Origin: Paracoccus sp. IB05
GTDB taxonomy: Bacteria > Pseudomonadota > Alphaproteobacteria > Rhodobacterales > Rhodobacteraceae
Length of the DNA stretch: 64,000 nucleotides
Assembly (NCBI RefSeq): GCF_016405985.1
Contig: NZ_JAEFCF010000011.1
Span: 1-64,000 of the forward strand
Direction of reading: 5' to 3'
The notes under the pieces are model-generated. The model was not told the origin of the DNA. It ran no database searches and saw only the letters and a list, made by a program, of their open reading frames with translations. Both the position numbers and the translations under genes were made by a program. Below, in pieces: positions 8,693 to 17,878 of the stretch (position 1 is its first letter; each line of letters starts with the position of its first letter).

Positions 8693-8752
8693 GGGGGCGC
8701 TGCCCCCGGGTCCTGCGGACCTCCCCCGGAGTATTGAGGTCAAGAGGAAGAA
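8693..8752. repeat. Dispersed intergenic repeat, single copy 2
   Basis: Hairpin GGGGGC-gct-GCCCCC (8693-8707), then a short palindromic linker, then a CCCCCGGAGTATTGAGGTC-type tail. The architecture is that of the copy at 3957-4001, and the same hairpin occurs in the dimeric copy at 35742-35756. It lies between a regulator gene and the convergent LysE gene and may act as a transcription terminator. Confidence 0.65.
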
Positions 8753-8790
8753 CGGGCCGGCCTGACCTCCGGCGCTTTTGGGCCTTTGCC

Positions 8791-9396
8791 TTATTGTGCC
8801 AGTTTCATCGTGATCACCGGCCAGAGGGACAGGACCAGCAGCACCGCCATCGTCCAGTTGAAGGCGCGCAGGCGGGAAGACTGCGAGAGCCAGCGCTGCA
8901 ACCCCTGCCCTGCGGCAGCCCAGGTCGATGTGGACGGGATCGAGACCAGCGCGAAGGCAATGGCGGCCAGGGCGAGCGACCTCGCATCGGGATGCGGGAC
9001 ATAGGCGGCAACCCCGCCCAGAGCCATCGCCCAGGCTTTCGGGTTCACCCATTGAAACGCCGCCGCCTGTATCAGCGTCATCGGTTTCGCACCGGTGCCG
9101 CGCTCTCCGGGCGCCGAAGACATGGCAATCTTCCAGGCGAGCCAGAGCATATAGGCGACCGATACCGCTTTCAGCACGTTCAGCGCGGGCGGCCAGACCT
9201 GGAACAGGCCCGCAACGCCCAGCCCGGTCAGGAGCACGAGACTCACCACGCCGAGACAGATCCCCAGCATATGCGGGATGGTGCGGCGAAAGCCGAAATT
9301 CACCCCCGAGGCGATCAGCATCATATTGTTCGGCCCCGGGGTGAAGGTCGTGGCCATGGCAAAGCCCAGAAGGGCGAGGAAAGCGTCATATGTCAT
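8791..9396 (-). CDS. LysE/RhtB-family exporter
   Basis: Inner-membrane amino-acid (or amino-acid derivative) exporter of about 201 residues, with five to six hydrophobic segments and the signature TPGPNNMMLIASGVNFG near the N-terminus. The start is the ATG at 9396; the open frame extends far upstream but only as non-coding read-through. It is transcribed divergently from an Lrp/AsnC regulator 72 bp away, the classic arrangement in which the regulator senses the substrate and switches the exporter on. Substrate cannot be read from sequence. Confidence 0.88.
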   Translation of the reverse strand: MTYDAFLALLGFAMATTFTPGPNNMMLIASGVNFGFRRTIPHMLGICLGVVSLVLLTGLGVAGLFQVWPPALNVLKAVSVAYMLWLAWKIAMSSAPGERGTGAKPMTLIQAAAFQWVNPKAWAMALGGVAAYVPHPDARSLALAAIAFALVSIPSTSTWAAAGQGLQRWLSQSSRLRAFNWTMAVLLVLSLWPVITMKLAQ

Positions 9397-9468
9397 GGCG
9401 CAAACATTGCCCGGATCTGCCGCAATCTGATTGCAAATATGCGCGCTGAACGGCAATATTTGCAACTT
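9397..9468. promoter_or_regulatory. Divergent promoter with palindromes (exporter/Lrp)
   Basis: This 72-bp gap holds two symmetric elements: GCAAT-ctg-ATTGC (9422-9434) and GCAAATAT/ATATTTGC (9433-9440 and 9456-9463). They are candidate binding sites for the adjacent Lrp-type regulator. Confidence 0.55.
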
Positions 9469-9921
9469 ATGACGGATATAGATCAGATCGACGAAAAGAT
9501 ATTGCGCGCCCTGACGGCGGACGGGCGGCTGACCAATCTGGCGCTGGCGGCGAAGATCGGGCTCTCGGCCTCGGCCACTTTGCGCCGGGTGCAGGATCTG
9601 GAGCGGATCGGCGTCATCCGGGGCTATCGGGCGGTGCTGGACCCGGAAAAGCTCGGGATCGGGTTCATCGCCTATATCACCGTCGGGCTGAACACCCATA
9701 CCAAGGCCTCGCAGGAGGCGTTTGAACGCGCGGTGATCCTCGCGCCGCAGGTGCGGGAATGCCATAATGTCACCGGCGCGGTGGAATATCTGCTCAGGGT
9801 CGAGACGCGGGACCTCGCCAGTTACAAGCACTGGCATACCGAAATCCTTGGCACATTGCCCCAGGTGCGTTCGGTCACCTCTTATGTGGTGATGGGCAGC
9901 CCAAAGGATGACCGCACCTGA
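9469..9921 (+). CDS. Lrp/AsnC-family regulator next to exporter
   Basis: A 150-residue feast/famine regulator. The DNA-binding domain is at about 1-55 (IDEKILRALTADGR opening, recognition helix around SASATLRRVQDLE) and the RAM effector domain follows. The ATG at 9469 lies within a TTGCAACTT-ATG context without a strong ribosome-binding site. It is divergent from the LysE-type exporter and most likely activates it in response to the exported amino acid. It is a different paralogue from the regulator at 8174-8647 and shares only family features with it. Confidence 0.87.
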   Translation: MTDIDQIDEKILRALTADGRLTNLALAAKIGLSASATLRRVQDLERIGVIRGYRAVLDPEKLGIGFIAYITVGLNTHTKASQEAFERAVILAPQVRECHNVTGAVEYLLRVETRDLASYKHWHTEILGTLPQVRSVTSYVVMGSPKDDRT

Positions 9922-10087
9922 GGGCGCGCCCTGTGGCACGGATGCAAAGCCACTCCCCCGACCGGGAAGCATGTCATATTCGCATGATCCTTATGAGAAA
10001 TGAGGCAGGTCCTGGCCGCAACCAGACATTGCCGCGCCGGTTGGCTTTGCCTAACCTCGCGCCGGAATGGAGACATGGGAGGACCAT

Positions 10088-11398
10088 ATGACCGAAAACA
10101 CCGAGCCGAAGCCGCATGGTTTCGACACGCTGGCAGTTCATGCCGGCGCCACCCCCGACCCCGCAACCGGCGCCATCAACCCGCCGATCTATCAGACCAC
10201 GGCCTATCAGTTCAAAGATGCAGACCATGCGGCACGGCTCTTTGGCCTGGAAGAGGTCGGCTATATCTATTCACGCCTGACCAATCCGACCGTCTCGGCG
10301 CTGGTCGCGCGGGTTGCCGCCCTTGAAGGCGCTGTGGGCGGGATTGCCTGTTCGTCGGGCCATGCGGCGCAGATCATGGCGCTGTTCCCGCTGATGGGTC
10401 CGGGCAAGAATATCGTTGCCTCAACAAGACTTTACGGCGGCACCATCACCCAGTTCAGCCAGACCATCAAACGCTTTGGCTGGTCGGCGAAATTCGTTGA
10501 TACCGATGATCTGGGCGCGGTGGCGAAGGCCGTTGACAAGAACACCCGCGCGATCTTTGCCGAGACCATCGCCAATCCCGGCGGCTATATCACCGACATC
10601 CCCGCGCTGGCGAAAATCGCCGACCGCAAGGGGATCCCGCTGATCATGGACAACACCACGGCGACGCCCTATCTGTGCAACCCGATTGCGCTTGGCGCGA
10701 CGCTGGTTGTGCATTCGGCGACGAAATATCTGACCGGGAATGGCACCGTCACCGGCGGCATCGTCCTCGATTCGGGCAAGTTCAACTGGTCGGAAAGCGA
10801 TAAGTTTCCCTCGCTCTCGCAGCCCGAGCCCGCCTATCATGGCCTCGTCTTCCACCCGACTTTGGGCGGCATGGCCTATACTTTCCACTCGATTGCGGTC
10901 GGGCTCAGGGATCTGGGCATGACGATGAACCCGCAGGGCGCGCATTACACGCTGATGGGGATCGAGACGCTGGGTCTGCGGATGGAACGTCATGTCGCCA
11001 ATGCGAAGAAAGTCGCGGAATGGCTGGAGGCTGACCCCCGTGTCGAATTCGTCACCTGGGCCGGGCTGAAATCTTCGCCCTCGTATAAGAAGGTGAAGAA
11101 GATCACGCCGAAAGGCGCCGGGGCGCTGTTCACCTTCGCGCTGAAGGATGGCTATGACGCCTGTGTCAGCCTGATCAACAACCTGAAGCTGTTCCGCCAT
11201 GTCGCCAACCTGGGCGATACGCGGTCGCTGGTCATCCATTCCGCCTCGACCACCCATCGCCAGCTGACCGAAGAACAGCAGGTCAAGGCGGGGGCTGCGC
11301 CAAATGTGGTGCGGGTCTCGATCGGGATCGAGGATGCCGATGACATCATCGCAGATCTCGACCAGGCGATCACCGCCGCCACCGGCAAGCGCCGCTGA
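10088..11398 (+). CDS. metY: O-acetylhomoserine sulfhydrylase (MetY type)
   Basis: PLP enzyme making homocysteine from O-acetylhomoserine and sulfide in methionine synthesis; it can also use methanethiol. The protein has 436 residues from the ATG at 10088, which has GGGAGG at ideal spacing. Cys/Met-metabolism family features are clear: YSRLTNPT, the GHAAQ region, the cofactor-contacting MDNTTATP and the PLP lysine in SATKYLTGNG (about Lys213). Length (about 430) favours MetY over MetZ or cystathionine enzymes (about 390). It lies 3 kb from the sulfate importer, so sulfate entry and sulfide use are near neighbours. The gene is apparently monocistronic. Confidence 0.9.
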   Translation: MTENTEPKPHGFDTLAVHAGATPDPATGAINPPIYQTTAYQFKDADHAARLFGLEEVGYIYSRLTNPTVSALVARVAALEGAVGGIACSSGHAAQIMALFPLMGPGKNIVASTRLYGGTITQFSQTIKRFGWSAKFVDTDDLGAVAKAVDKNTRAIFAETIANPGGYITDIPALAKIADRKGIPLIMDNTTATPYLCNPIALGATLVVHSATKYLTGNGTVTGGIVLDSGKFNWSESDKFPSLSQPEPAYHGLVFHPTLGGMAYTFHSIAVGLRDLGMTMNPQGAHYTLMGIETLGLRMERHVANAKKVAEWLEADPRVEFVTWAGLKSSPSYKKVKKITPKGAGALFTFALKDGYDACVSLINNLKLFRHVANLGDTRSLVIHSASTTHRQLTEEQQVKAGAAPNVVRVSIGIEDADDIIADLDQAITAATGKRR

Positions 11399-11406
11399 CG
11401 TAAAGC

Positions 11407-11433
11407 CCTGCGGCGGGTTATCCCCGCCGCAGG
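11407..11433. terminator. Bidirectional terminator metY / SIMPL gene
   Basis: An 11-bp perfect stem (11407-11417 with 11423-11433) with a 5-nt loop lies between the convergent metY and SIMPL genes. Confidence 0.75.
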
Positions 11434-11446
11434 ATATTTGACAGGA

Positions 11447-12154
11447 TCAGCCGCCGATTTCCCAGGTGATGGTGACGGTCGCCTGATAGCTGACATCGCC
11501 TTTTTGCACCGGGACCGAGGCGGCATCCGCCTTGAACATCGGCGCCGGGCCACCGCTATAGCCGCCGCCATCGGTCAGCGAGACCAGGTCACCCAGCTTG
11601 ACCCCGGCCGCTTCTGCCAGGAGCTCGGCCCGCGCGCGCGCATCGGCCACGGCAAGCTTGCGCGCCTCATCCAGCGCAGGGCGCGGGTCGACCAGGGCGA
11701 AGGTGACGCCGTTGAGCGTATTCGCCCCATCGGTCACAACCTGATCAAGCGTCGCGCCCAGCTTGTCCAGATCGCGGATGCCCACCGTCAGGTAGTTCAT
11801 CGCGGTAAAACCGTCGATCTTCTGTGTGCCCGAAGACGAATAGGAATTCGACCAGTTCGGATTGACCGAAAGACCCGAGGTCTGCATGTCCCCCTCGGCC
11901 ACGCCCAGCTCTTTCAGGCGCGCAATCACCTTCTCCATCTCGGCAGAATTCAGCTTCAGCGCCGAACCCGCATTTTCCCCGACCGAGGTGACCCCGACCG
12001 AAATCGTCGCCATATCAGGCGCCTTCGAAACCGAGGCCTCACCATTGACGGTGATAACCGCCTTGCCATCAGCCAGCACCGGCGAGGCCGCGATCAGCGC
12101 CGCGCCAAAGGCCGCGGCCGAAAGGGAGGTTTTGAACAAAGACCGCATACGCAT
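11447..12154 (-). CDS. Periplasmic SIMPL-domain (DUF541) protein
   Basis: A secreted protein of 235 residues in the SIMPL/DUF541 family (relatives: Brucella BP26, E. coli YggE). A signal peptide ends at about SPVLA-DG (residue 28). The mature part opens with the family's ITVNGEASVSKAPDMATISVGV strand pair, which is split here by no gaps, and ends in VTITWEI. YggE relatives are linked to oxidative stress tolerance, and BP26 forms ring oligomers; the biochemical role is unresolved. It is monocistronic and divergent from the large fusion gene. Alternative names in databases include outer membrane protein 28 homologue. Confidence 0.88.
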   Translation of the reverse strand: MRMRSLFKTSLSAAAFGAALIAASPVLADGKAVITVNGEASVSKAPDMATISVGVTSVGENAGSALKLNSAEMEKVIARLKELGVAEGDMQTSGLSVNPNWSNSYSSSGTQKIDGFTAMNYLTVGIRDLDKLGATLDQVVTDGANTLNGVTFALVDPRPALDEARKLAVADARARAELLAEAAGVKLGDLVSLTDGGGYSGGPAPMFKADAASVPVQKGDVSYQATVTITWEIGG

Positions 12155-12325
12155 GGAAGACTCCTTATCACTGCGACTGCTTACAGAACATTAACGCATG
12201 TCGAAGACCATTCCCTGGTCTGCTCACGGGTCTTTTTCTTTTATTCGGCGAAAAGCTGCTATAGGGAGGAGTGATCCCGTCCGGGCGCGTTTCCGCGCCC
12301 AGTTGTCCTGTGCTAGGCCTGTGGA

Positions 12326-15300
12326 ATGAAACCAGATTTTGCCCTCAATTTCACCGATACCAGCATCGCGCTTCTGCACCGGACGGCGAAGGGCTGGCTG
12401 AAGATTGGTGAAACACCCTTCGACGCATCCGATCTTGAGGATGCGCTTGATTACATGCGCAAGACCGCCCTTGGCCTCTCGCCGGGCGGTTTCACAACCA
12501 AGCTGGTGATTCCGGCCTCGCAGATCCTTTATACCGAGGTGGATATCTCCGGCGGCGATGACGCCCGCACCGCGCAGGAAATCACCAATGCGCTTGTGTC
12601 GCGGACGCCGTACCGCCCGGATGAAATCGTCTGGGACTGGTTGCGGGGCGAAGGTCGCACCGCCCGGGTCGCCGCCGTGGCGCGCGAAACCCTGGCCGAG
12701 GCGGAAGCCTTTGCAACCACTCATAAATTCAGCCCTGTTGCCTTTGTTGCTATCCCGGATGAGAGCGAATTCGACGGCGAGCCCTGGTTTGGCGAGGCAG
12801 CAGATGCCCGCAATTTCCTCGCAGATGGCGAGGAGATCGAGCGCGACAGTGCCGCCATTTTGCTGATCGACGAGGCCCGCGCCGCCCGCCGCCGCGCGAA
12901 AGCCGCACGCCAGGCCGAGATCGAAGCCGCAAGCCAGAGCGAATCGCCCCCCGAAGCCGAAGCGGAAAGCACTGGTGCCGCAGCCGCTGCACAGGACTGG
13001 TCTGCGACCGGCGCTCCCGCGACCGCCGCAGCAGAGACGAGCCCAGCGGCGCAACCGGCGGCAGAATCACCCGCTGAAGATGTCGCGGCCTTCCGTTCTG
13101 CGGAAGAGGCGCCGGAAGTCGCCTTTGGCGGAGTGCCCGCTCCGGCTGCTGCGGCTGTTTCGACTGCCGCGCGCGAGGCTCAGGCTGAATTGCCTCTGCA
13201 TTCCGACAAAGGCTTTGACGAACCAGCCCCCTTTGTCCGGGCGGCCGCGCCGGCACCTGCCTCCCCCCCCGTGGCTCAGGCGCCAGGCCCGCGCGTCACG
13301 ATCACAGAAATCACGCCGCTTGGCAGCGTAGCCGCTCCCGCCGCTGCGCCTGCGGTCGCGCCGCCCCCCCCCGCTGCCGCGTCGCCGCGGGTCAGCCTGA
13401 CCGCCGGAGTGGTCCAGGCACCCGTGACGCCAGCCGTTTCCGCCCCAGTCCCGGCCCCGGCCGCATCTGCTGCGCCTCCTGTCGAGGCGGACCCGGATGA
13501 GGCGCCCTTTGCACATGTGCCGGAAAACACGTCTTTCCCCGAGACCGACGAAGCCCCGGATCTGCCCCCGCTGCCGCATCTGGCGCGCCGCATGGCAGGG
13601 CTTGCACCGGCGACAGGACAACCGGCCGCGCCCGGGCCGCTCGCGCGGGCCTCGGCTCTGAACCAGGCTTCGGGCAGCCAGGCTTCGGGGGGCCAGGCTT
13701 CGGGCCCGGCCTCCGCCCCACGCGCGCAACCAGCGATACAGACCGCTGCTGCCGGTAAAATGGCGGATCCGATCGGGGAGCCCGACGACGACCTGCCGCC
13801 CGCACCTTCGGCCGCAACCCTTGCCGCCTATGGCCGTTCGGGCAGAAACGCTCCGGTCAATGCAGCGCGCACCGCCATTTCTTCCGCTCCGCCGGTGATG
13901 GCCGGCGATGACGCGCGGGCTGCTCCAACCGCCGCACCGACTGCGATGCCGGGCGATCCTGCCGGGTTCGCAGCGCCAGTTCGCAACGGCGCAGCAGCAG
14001 GCGCTGCCGGCAAGACCGCACGCGGTGTTGGCAGCCTTGCCGGCCTCATCACCGCGCCATCCATCCCCGGCACCCGCAAGACCCGCGCGCAATCCGTCGC
14101 CGCAGGCCAGATGCCGGCCGGTGCCAGGCCCCGCGCGGCCGATGGCACGGATGATGCAGCCCGCAGCCTCAGCCAGTCGCCCTTTGCTCCCCGGAATACC
14201 AGGGGCAAGCCGCGCTTCCTGGGCCTGATCCTGACCGCGATCCTGTTGCTTTGCCTCGCTCTGGTTGCGGCCTGGTCTTCTTTCTACCTCACCTCCAACC
14301 GCACCTCCGGCGGGGAAGAAACCCAGTTTGCCGGCACCGCAGACGAGGGCTCAACGGTCAGCGTGGATGACGAGATGCTGGCCGACGGGCTTGACCCCGC
14401 GGCAGAAGGCGAGACGGCGCAACAGGTCGCGACCACCACCGATGCCGCAGATCTGCCTGATGCGGCTACGGATCCGGCACCGGAAACCGCGTTGGAGAGC
14501 GAAAGCCCCGCAGCGGTTGCCTTGCTTGATGCCGAGGATGAGATCTTCCTCTCCAGCTCGGATGCGCCGCCGCCTGCCTTTGATGCGCTCTCGCTGCCCG
14601 GGCCCGACACCTCAGCCGAAGCGCCACCGGGGGTTCCGATGCCGCCGCCGCCCTTTGGCACTGTCTATCGTTATGACGAAAACCAGATGCTGATTCCAAC
14701 CGCTGCGGGGCTGCCAACCCCCGGCGGTTATATGCTTTTCGAGGGTAAGCCGCCGCGCGTGCCACCGCCGCGCAGTGCCGCAGCCACCGCCGCAGCTGAA
14801 GCCGCCCGTGCCGCCACCGCAGCCGCCTCTGCCCCTGCGGCAGCCCCCGCCCCGGCGACCGCACCGGAGGCCTCCTCCGGAACCGCCCCGGGCGCCGCCG
14901 CCATGACGCCTTCGGGCGAGACCACTGCCGCCCCGGCCGGAGCGGCGGGCAATCCGTCTCTGGCCGGAGGGGCTGTCGGCACCGCCCCGGCAACGGTCAC
15001 CGCCGCCACGACCGAACCCGCCGCCCAGCCCGATCCCGAACTTGCCGACCGGCGCCCCCGCGCCCGTCCGGACCGGCCCGCGACCGATGATGACGCGGCC
15101 CTGCAACCTGCGACGGCTCCGGTCGATTTCGCCAGCCTGCGCCCCCGGCAGCGACCGGCCATTGTCGAAGCCGCCAGTGCAAAGGCCCGTGCCGATACGG
15201 CTGCCGCTTCGCTTGCCAATGAGGCAGAGGTCCAGCTTGCCTCGGCCACCGTTCCGGATACCGCCGGGCTCAGCGCGGCCGATTTGGCCAACCCGTCGCT

Positions 15301-15781
15301 CATGACGATCTCGCGGCGCCCCGCTGCGCGCCCGAAAGATTTCAGCCGTGCGATCGAGGCCGCAGTTGCCGCTGCCGTTCGTGCCCCGGAACCCGCGCCC
15401 GCACCGGTCGAGACCGCCTCTGCCCCGGCGCCGGAGCCGGCGCCGAAGAGCAAGGGCAAATCTGCCGCGAAACCCGAGGAGCATGATGAGATCGACGAGC
15501 CGGAGGTCGCTTCCGGCCCGGCACCGAAGATCCCGACCAAGGCCAGCGTCGCGAAACAGGCCACCTATGCCAAGGCGATCAACCTGTCGAAGGTCAACCT
15601 GATCGGCGTCTATGGCATGCCCTCCAAGCGTTATGCTTTGGTGCGGACCGCGAATGGCAAATATCACAAAGTCTCGGTCGGCGACCGGATCGACGGCGGT
15701 CAGGTCAAGGCGATCACCCAGAATGAGGTGCGGTATCAGAAAGGTGGCCGGCTGGTGGCGCTGGCAATGCCCAAAGGCTGA
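12326..15781 (+). CDS. Large Ala/Pro-rich single-pass protein, GspL/PilM-like plus GspC/PilP-like
   Basis: A 1151-residue protein I do not know by name. Residues 1-160 read like the actin-fold cytoplasmic part of GspL/PilM: LVIPASQILYTEVDI, then a phase resembling the VAAVARETLAEAEAFA segment and FSPVAFVAIPD. A very long Ala/Pro/Glu linker follows (about 165-620). One strong membrane helix lies at about 630-655 (FLGLILTAILLLCLALVAAW). A second Ala/Pro linker then leads to a final domain of about 60 residues (LIGVYGMPSKRYALVRTANG ... VSVGDRI) that resembles the GspC HR / PilP fold. Bacteria normally keep these parts in separate genes of secretion or pilus operons; none is nearby. The low-complexity middle may have led databases to label it IF-2-like. 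Confidence 0.75.
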   Translation: MKPDFALNFTDTSIALLHRTAKGWLKIGETPFDASDLEDALDYMRKTALGLSPGGFTTKLVIPASQILYTEVDISGGDDARTAQEITNALVSRTPYRPDEIVWDWLRGEGRTARVAAVARETLAEAEAFATTHKFSPVAFVAIPDESEFDGEPWFGEAADARNFLADGEEIERDSAAILLIDEARAARRRAKAARQAEIEAASQSESPPEAEAESTGAAAAAQDWSATGAPATAAAETSPAAQPAAESPAEDVAAFRSAEEAPEVAFGGVPAPAAAAVSTAAREAQAELPLHSDKGFDEPAPFVRAAAPAPASPPVAQAPGPRVTITEITPLGSVAAPAAAPAVAPPPPAAASPRVSLTAGVVQAPVTPAVSAPVPAPAASAAPPVEADPDEAPFAHVPENTSFPETDEAPDLPPLPHLARRMAGLAPATGQPAAPGPLARASALNQASGSQASGGQASGPASAPRAQPAIQTAAAGKMADPIGEPDDDLPPAPSAATLAAYGRSGRNAPVNAARTAISSAPPVMAGDDARAAPTAAPTAMPGDPAGFAAPVRNGAAAGAAGKTARGVGSLAGLITAPSIPGTRKTRAQSVAAGQMPAGARPRAADGTDDAARSLSQSPFAPRNTRGKPRFLGLILTAILLLCLALVAAWSSFYLTSNRTSGGEETQFAGTADEGSTVSVDDEMLADGLDPAAEGETAQQVATTTDAADLPDAATDPAPETALESESPAAVALLDAEDEIFLSSSDAPPPAFDALSLPGPDTSAEAPPGVPMPPPPFGTVYRYDENQMLIPTAAGLPTPGGYMLFEGKPPRVPPPRSAAATAAAEAARAATAAASAPAAAPAPATAPEASSGTAPGAAAMTPSGETTAAPAGAAGNPSLAGGAVGTAPATVTAATTEPAAQPDPELADRRPRARPDRPATDDDAALQPATAPVDFASLRPRQRPAIVEAASAKARADTAAASLANEAEVQLASATVPDTAGLSAADLANPSLMTISRRPAARPKDFSRAIEAAVAAAVRAPEPAPAPVETASAPAPEPAPKSKGKSAAKPEEHDEIDEPEVASGPAPKIPTKASVAKQATYAKAINLSKVNLIGVYGMPSKRYALVRTANGKYHKVSVGDRIDGGQVKAITQNEVRYQKGGRLVALAMPKG

Positions 15782-15807
15782 CAGCGGCAGAATGTTTAAG
15801 AACGGAA

Positions 15808-15834
15808 AAAGGGGCCGGATGATCCGGCCCCTTT
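15808..15834. terminator. Bidirectional terminator
   Basis: A 12-bp perfect stem (15808-15819 with 15823-15834) with A-rich and T-rich flanks serves both the large fusion gene and convergent cobT. Confidence 0.85.
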
Positions 15835-15863
15835 CTCATATCAGATGTTCGAAAAGGGCAAGC

Positions 15864-16889
15864 TCAGGCGCCGCTGACTCCGGCCTCGGCGAAGGTCGCC
15901 ATACCGCAATGGCAGGCCAGCGCCGCCCGGATCAGGCCAAGCGCGACCCCCGCGCCCGAGCCTTCGCCAAGCCGCAGCCCCAGTGACAGCAGCGGCTCCT
16001 TGCCAATCGCCTGCAAAAGCCTGCCATGCGCGCCCTCGGCGCTTTGATGCGCAGCCATACAGTGATCCAGCGCGCCGGGCTGCGCGCGTTCCAGCACCGC
16101 CGCCGCCGCACAGGCGATAAACCCGTCAAGCAGCACCGGCACCCGCAGCAACCGGGCATGCAGCACGGCGCCGGTCATCGCCGCCACCTCCCGCCCGCCA
16201 AGCCGGCGCAGCGCTTCGAAAGGGTCGCTCAGATGGCCATCATGCAGATCAAGCGCCAGTGCCACCGCCGCCTCTTTGCGCCGCAAACCGGCATCATCCA
16301 GCCCGGTGCCGCGACCGCACCAGCCCGCAATCCCGCCATCATGTCCGAAAAGCGCCGCTGACAGCGCCGCCGCCGATGTCGTATTGCCGATCCCCATTTC
16401 GCCCGCGATGTAAAGATCGGTGTCGGGCCGCACCGATTGCCAGCCGGCCCGCAGCGCGGCGACAAGCTCCGCCTCCTCCATCGCGGGGGCGGCGCAAAAA
16501 TCCCGGGTCGGGCGGTCCAGATCCAGCGCGATCACCTCAAGCTCTGCCCCGAAGGTCCGGGCGAGCTGGTTGATCGCAGCCCCGCCCTGGCGGAAATTCT
16601 CGACCATCTGCACCGTCACCTCAGCGGGAAAAGCTGAAATGCCGCGCGCGGTCACACCGTGATTGCCGGCGAAAACCGTGATCTGCACCCGCCCGGCCTC
16701 GGGCACCGCCCGCCCCTGCCAGGCGGCAAGCCAGCGGGTGATCTCTTCAAGCCGGCCAAGCGCACCGGGGGGTTTCGTCAGGACCGCATCACGCGCCCTA
16801 GCCGCCGCAACGGCGCCCTCATCCGGGGCCGGCAGCGCGGCGCAAAGAGCGTGAAACTCAGCGAGGGTGACCGGATCCGGGCTTTGCAT
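15864..16889 (-). CDS. cobT: Nicotinate-nucleotide:dimethylbenzimidazole phosphoribosyltransferase
   Basis: Makes alpha-ribazole phosphate from nicotinate mononucleotide and 5,6-dimethylbenzimidazole, activating the lower ligand of cobalamin (called CobU in Pseudomonas nomenclature). It has 341 residues from the ATG at 16889, which has CGGAG upstream. Family marks are GNHGVTARG, the [13 protein letters not shown] loop, and [13 protein letters not shown] near the C-terminus, holding the catalytic glutamate. It is divergent from cobS, the enzyme that uses its product after dephosphorylation. No cobalamin riboswitch was seen in the 126-bp gap between them. Confidence 0.93.
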   Translation of the reverse strand: MQSPDPVTLAEFHALCAALPAPDEGAVAAARARDAVLTKPPGALGRLEEITRWLAAWQGRAVPEAGRVQITVFAGNHGVTARGISAFPAEVTVQMVENFRQGGAAINQLARTFGAELEVIALDLDRPTRDFCAAPAMEEAELVAALRAGWQSVRPDTDLYIAGEMGIGNTTSAAALSAALFGHDGGIAGWCGRGTGLDDAGLRRKEAAVALALDLHDGHLSDPFEALRRLGGREVAAMTGAVLHARLLRVPVLLDGFIACAAAAVLERAQPGALDHCMAAHQSAEGAHGRLLQAIGKEPLLSLGLRLGEGSGAGVALGLIRAALACHCGMATFAEAGVSGA

Positions 16890-17015
16890 GGAATTCTCCG
16901 GGAAAGCGGCGCCATTACAAGGCGCCGGAAAAGGCGCAGGACGGGGGCGGGAGTTGATCCTGCCGCGCCCAGCGGTTACCCCATGATGATGCGCCGTTCC
17001 AGCCGGAAAGCCCCG

Positions 17016-17780
17016 ATGACCGAAAACAGCCCGCAACCCGCGCGCTTCCCCGCCGGGCGCATCCTCCAGGACCTGCCTTCGGCCTTTGCGCTCCTGACCC
17101 GGTTGCCGGTTCCGGCGCATCGTCACAGCGGCGCGTCAAGCGCCTGGGCCTGGCCGCTGGTCGGCCTCATCTGCGGTGCGATCGGCGTGGCAGTGATCTG
17201 GCTTGGAGAGGCGGCAAGGCTCTCGCCGGGTGTGATCGCAGCGATCACAATGGCTGTGATGGCGATGGTGACCGGCGGGCTGCATGAAGACGGGCTCGCC
17301 GATACGGCTGACGGGCTTTTCGGGGGCCGCACGCGCGAACGCCGGCTTGAGATCATGAAGGACAGCCATATCGGCAGCTTTGGAACCCTCGCGCTGCTGC
17401 TGGTGACGCTGGCCGCCTGGTCGGCGCTCTCCGCGCTGATCCGCACCGGACAGGCGGTGCCGGCGCTGCTGGTGGCCGCCGCGCTGTCGCGGGCGCCGAT
17501 GGCGGCGATCATGGCGGCAATGCCGCCGGCGCGTCAGACCGGGCTTTCGGCAGCAAGCGGCCGTCCGGGGCTTGCCACGGCGCTGATGGCGGTGGTGATC
17601 GGGTGCGGGCTCGCGCTGGCGATTGGCGGGCGCGCGGCGCTCCCGGCGCTGCCGGCGGTGCTGATCATCTGCGGGCTCCTGGCCAGCTCGGCGGCACGTC
17701 GCATCGGCGGCCAGACCGGCGATATCCTTGGCGCAAGCCAGCAACTGGCCTTTGCCGCCAGCCTCGCGGTCTTCGCCTGA
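17016..17780 (+). CDS. cobS: Cobalamin-5'-phosphate synthase
   Basis: Integral membrane enzyme joining adenosyl-GDP-cobinamide to alpha-ribazole (phosphate), the last assembly step of cobalamin. It has 254 residues from the ATG at 17016, several hydrophobic helices and the diagnostic [18 protein letters not shown] stretch at about 80-97, whose acidic residues bind Mg2+. An upstream in-frame ATG at 16983 is also possible. It pairs with the divergent cobT. The C-terminal DILGASQQ motif is conserved in the family. It is followed by nusB after about 100 bp, probably a separate unit. Confidence 0.92.
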   Translation: MTENSPQPARFPAGRILQDLPSAFALLTRLPVPAHRHSGASSAWAWPLVGLICGAIGVAVIWLGEAARLSPGVIAAITMAVMAMVTGGLHEDGLADTADGLFGGRTRERRLEIMKDSHIGSFGTLALLLVTLAAWSALSALIRTGQAVPALLVAAALSRAPMAAIMAAMPPARQTGLSAASGRPGLATALMAVVIGCGLALAIGGRAALPALPAVLIICGLLASSAARRIGGQTGDILGASQQLAFAASLAVFA

Positions 17781-17878
17781 TGCCACGCGAACAACCGCGC
17801 TGGCTCTTGCGTCCGCGCCCACATTGGCGCAAATGACCCGCCTGTGTTAAGAAGCCAAATGAACAGCGGAACGGCCCC

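Noticed and set aside
9922-10087. SAM-II-type riboswitch upstream of metY
   Set aside because: A GTGGC/GCCAC hairpin with TGCAAA in its loop (9933-9953) drew attention, but the other conserved SAM-II segments and the pseudoknot partner are missing.
13100-15500. Repetitive low-complexity stretch as a sign of assembly error or mobile DNA
   Set aside because: The Ala/Pro/Glu codons vary, the frame is open throughout and flanks are normal, so it reads as a disordered linker.
16890-17015. Cobalamin riboswitch between cobT and cobS
   Set aside because: No B12-box-like sequence in the 126 bp.
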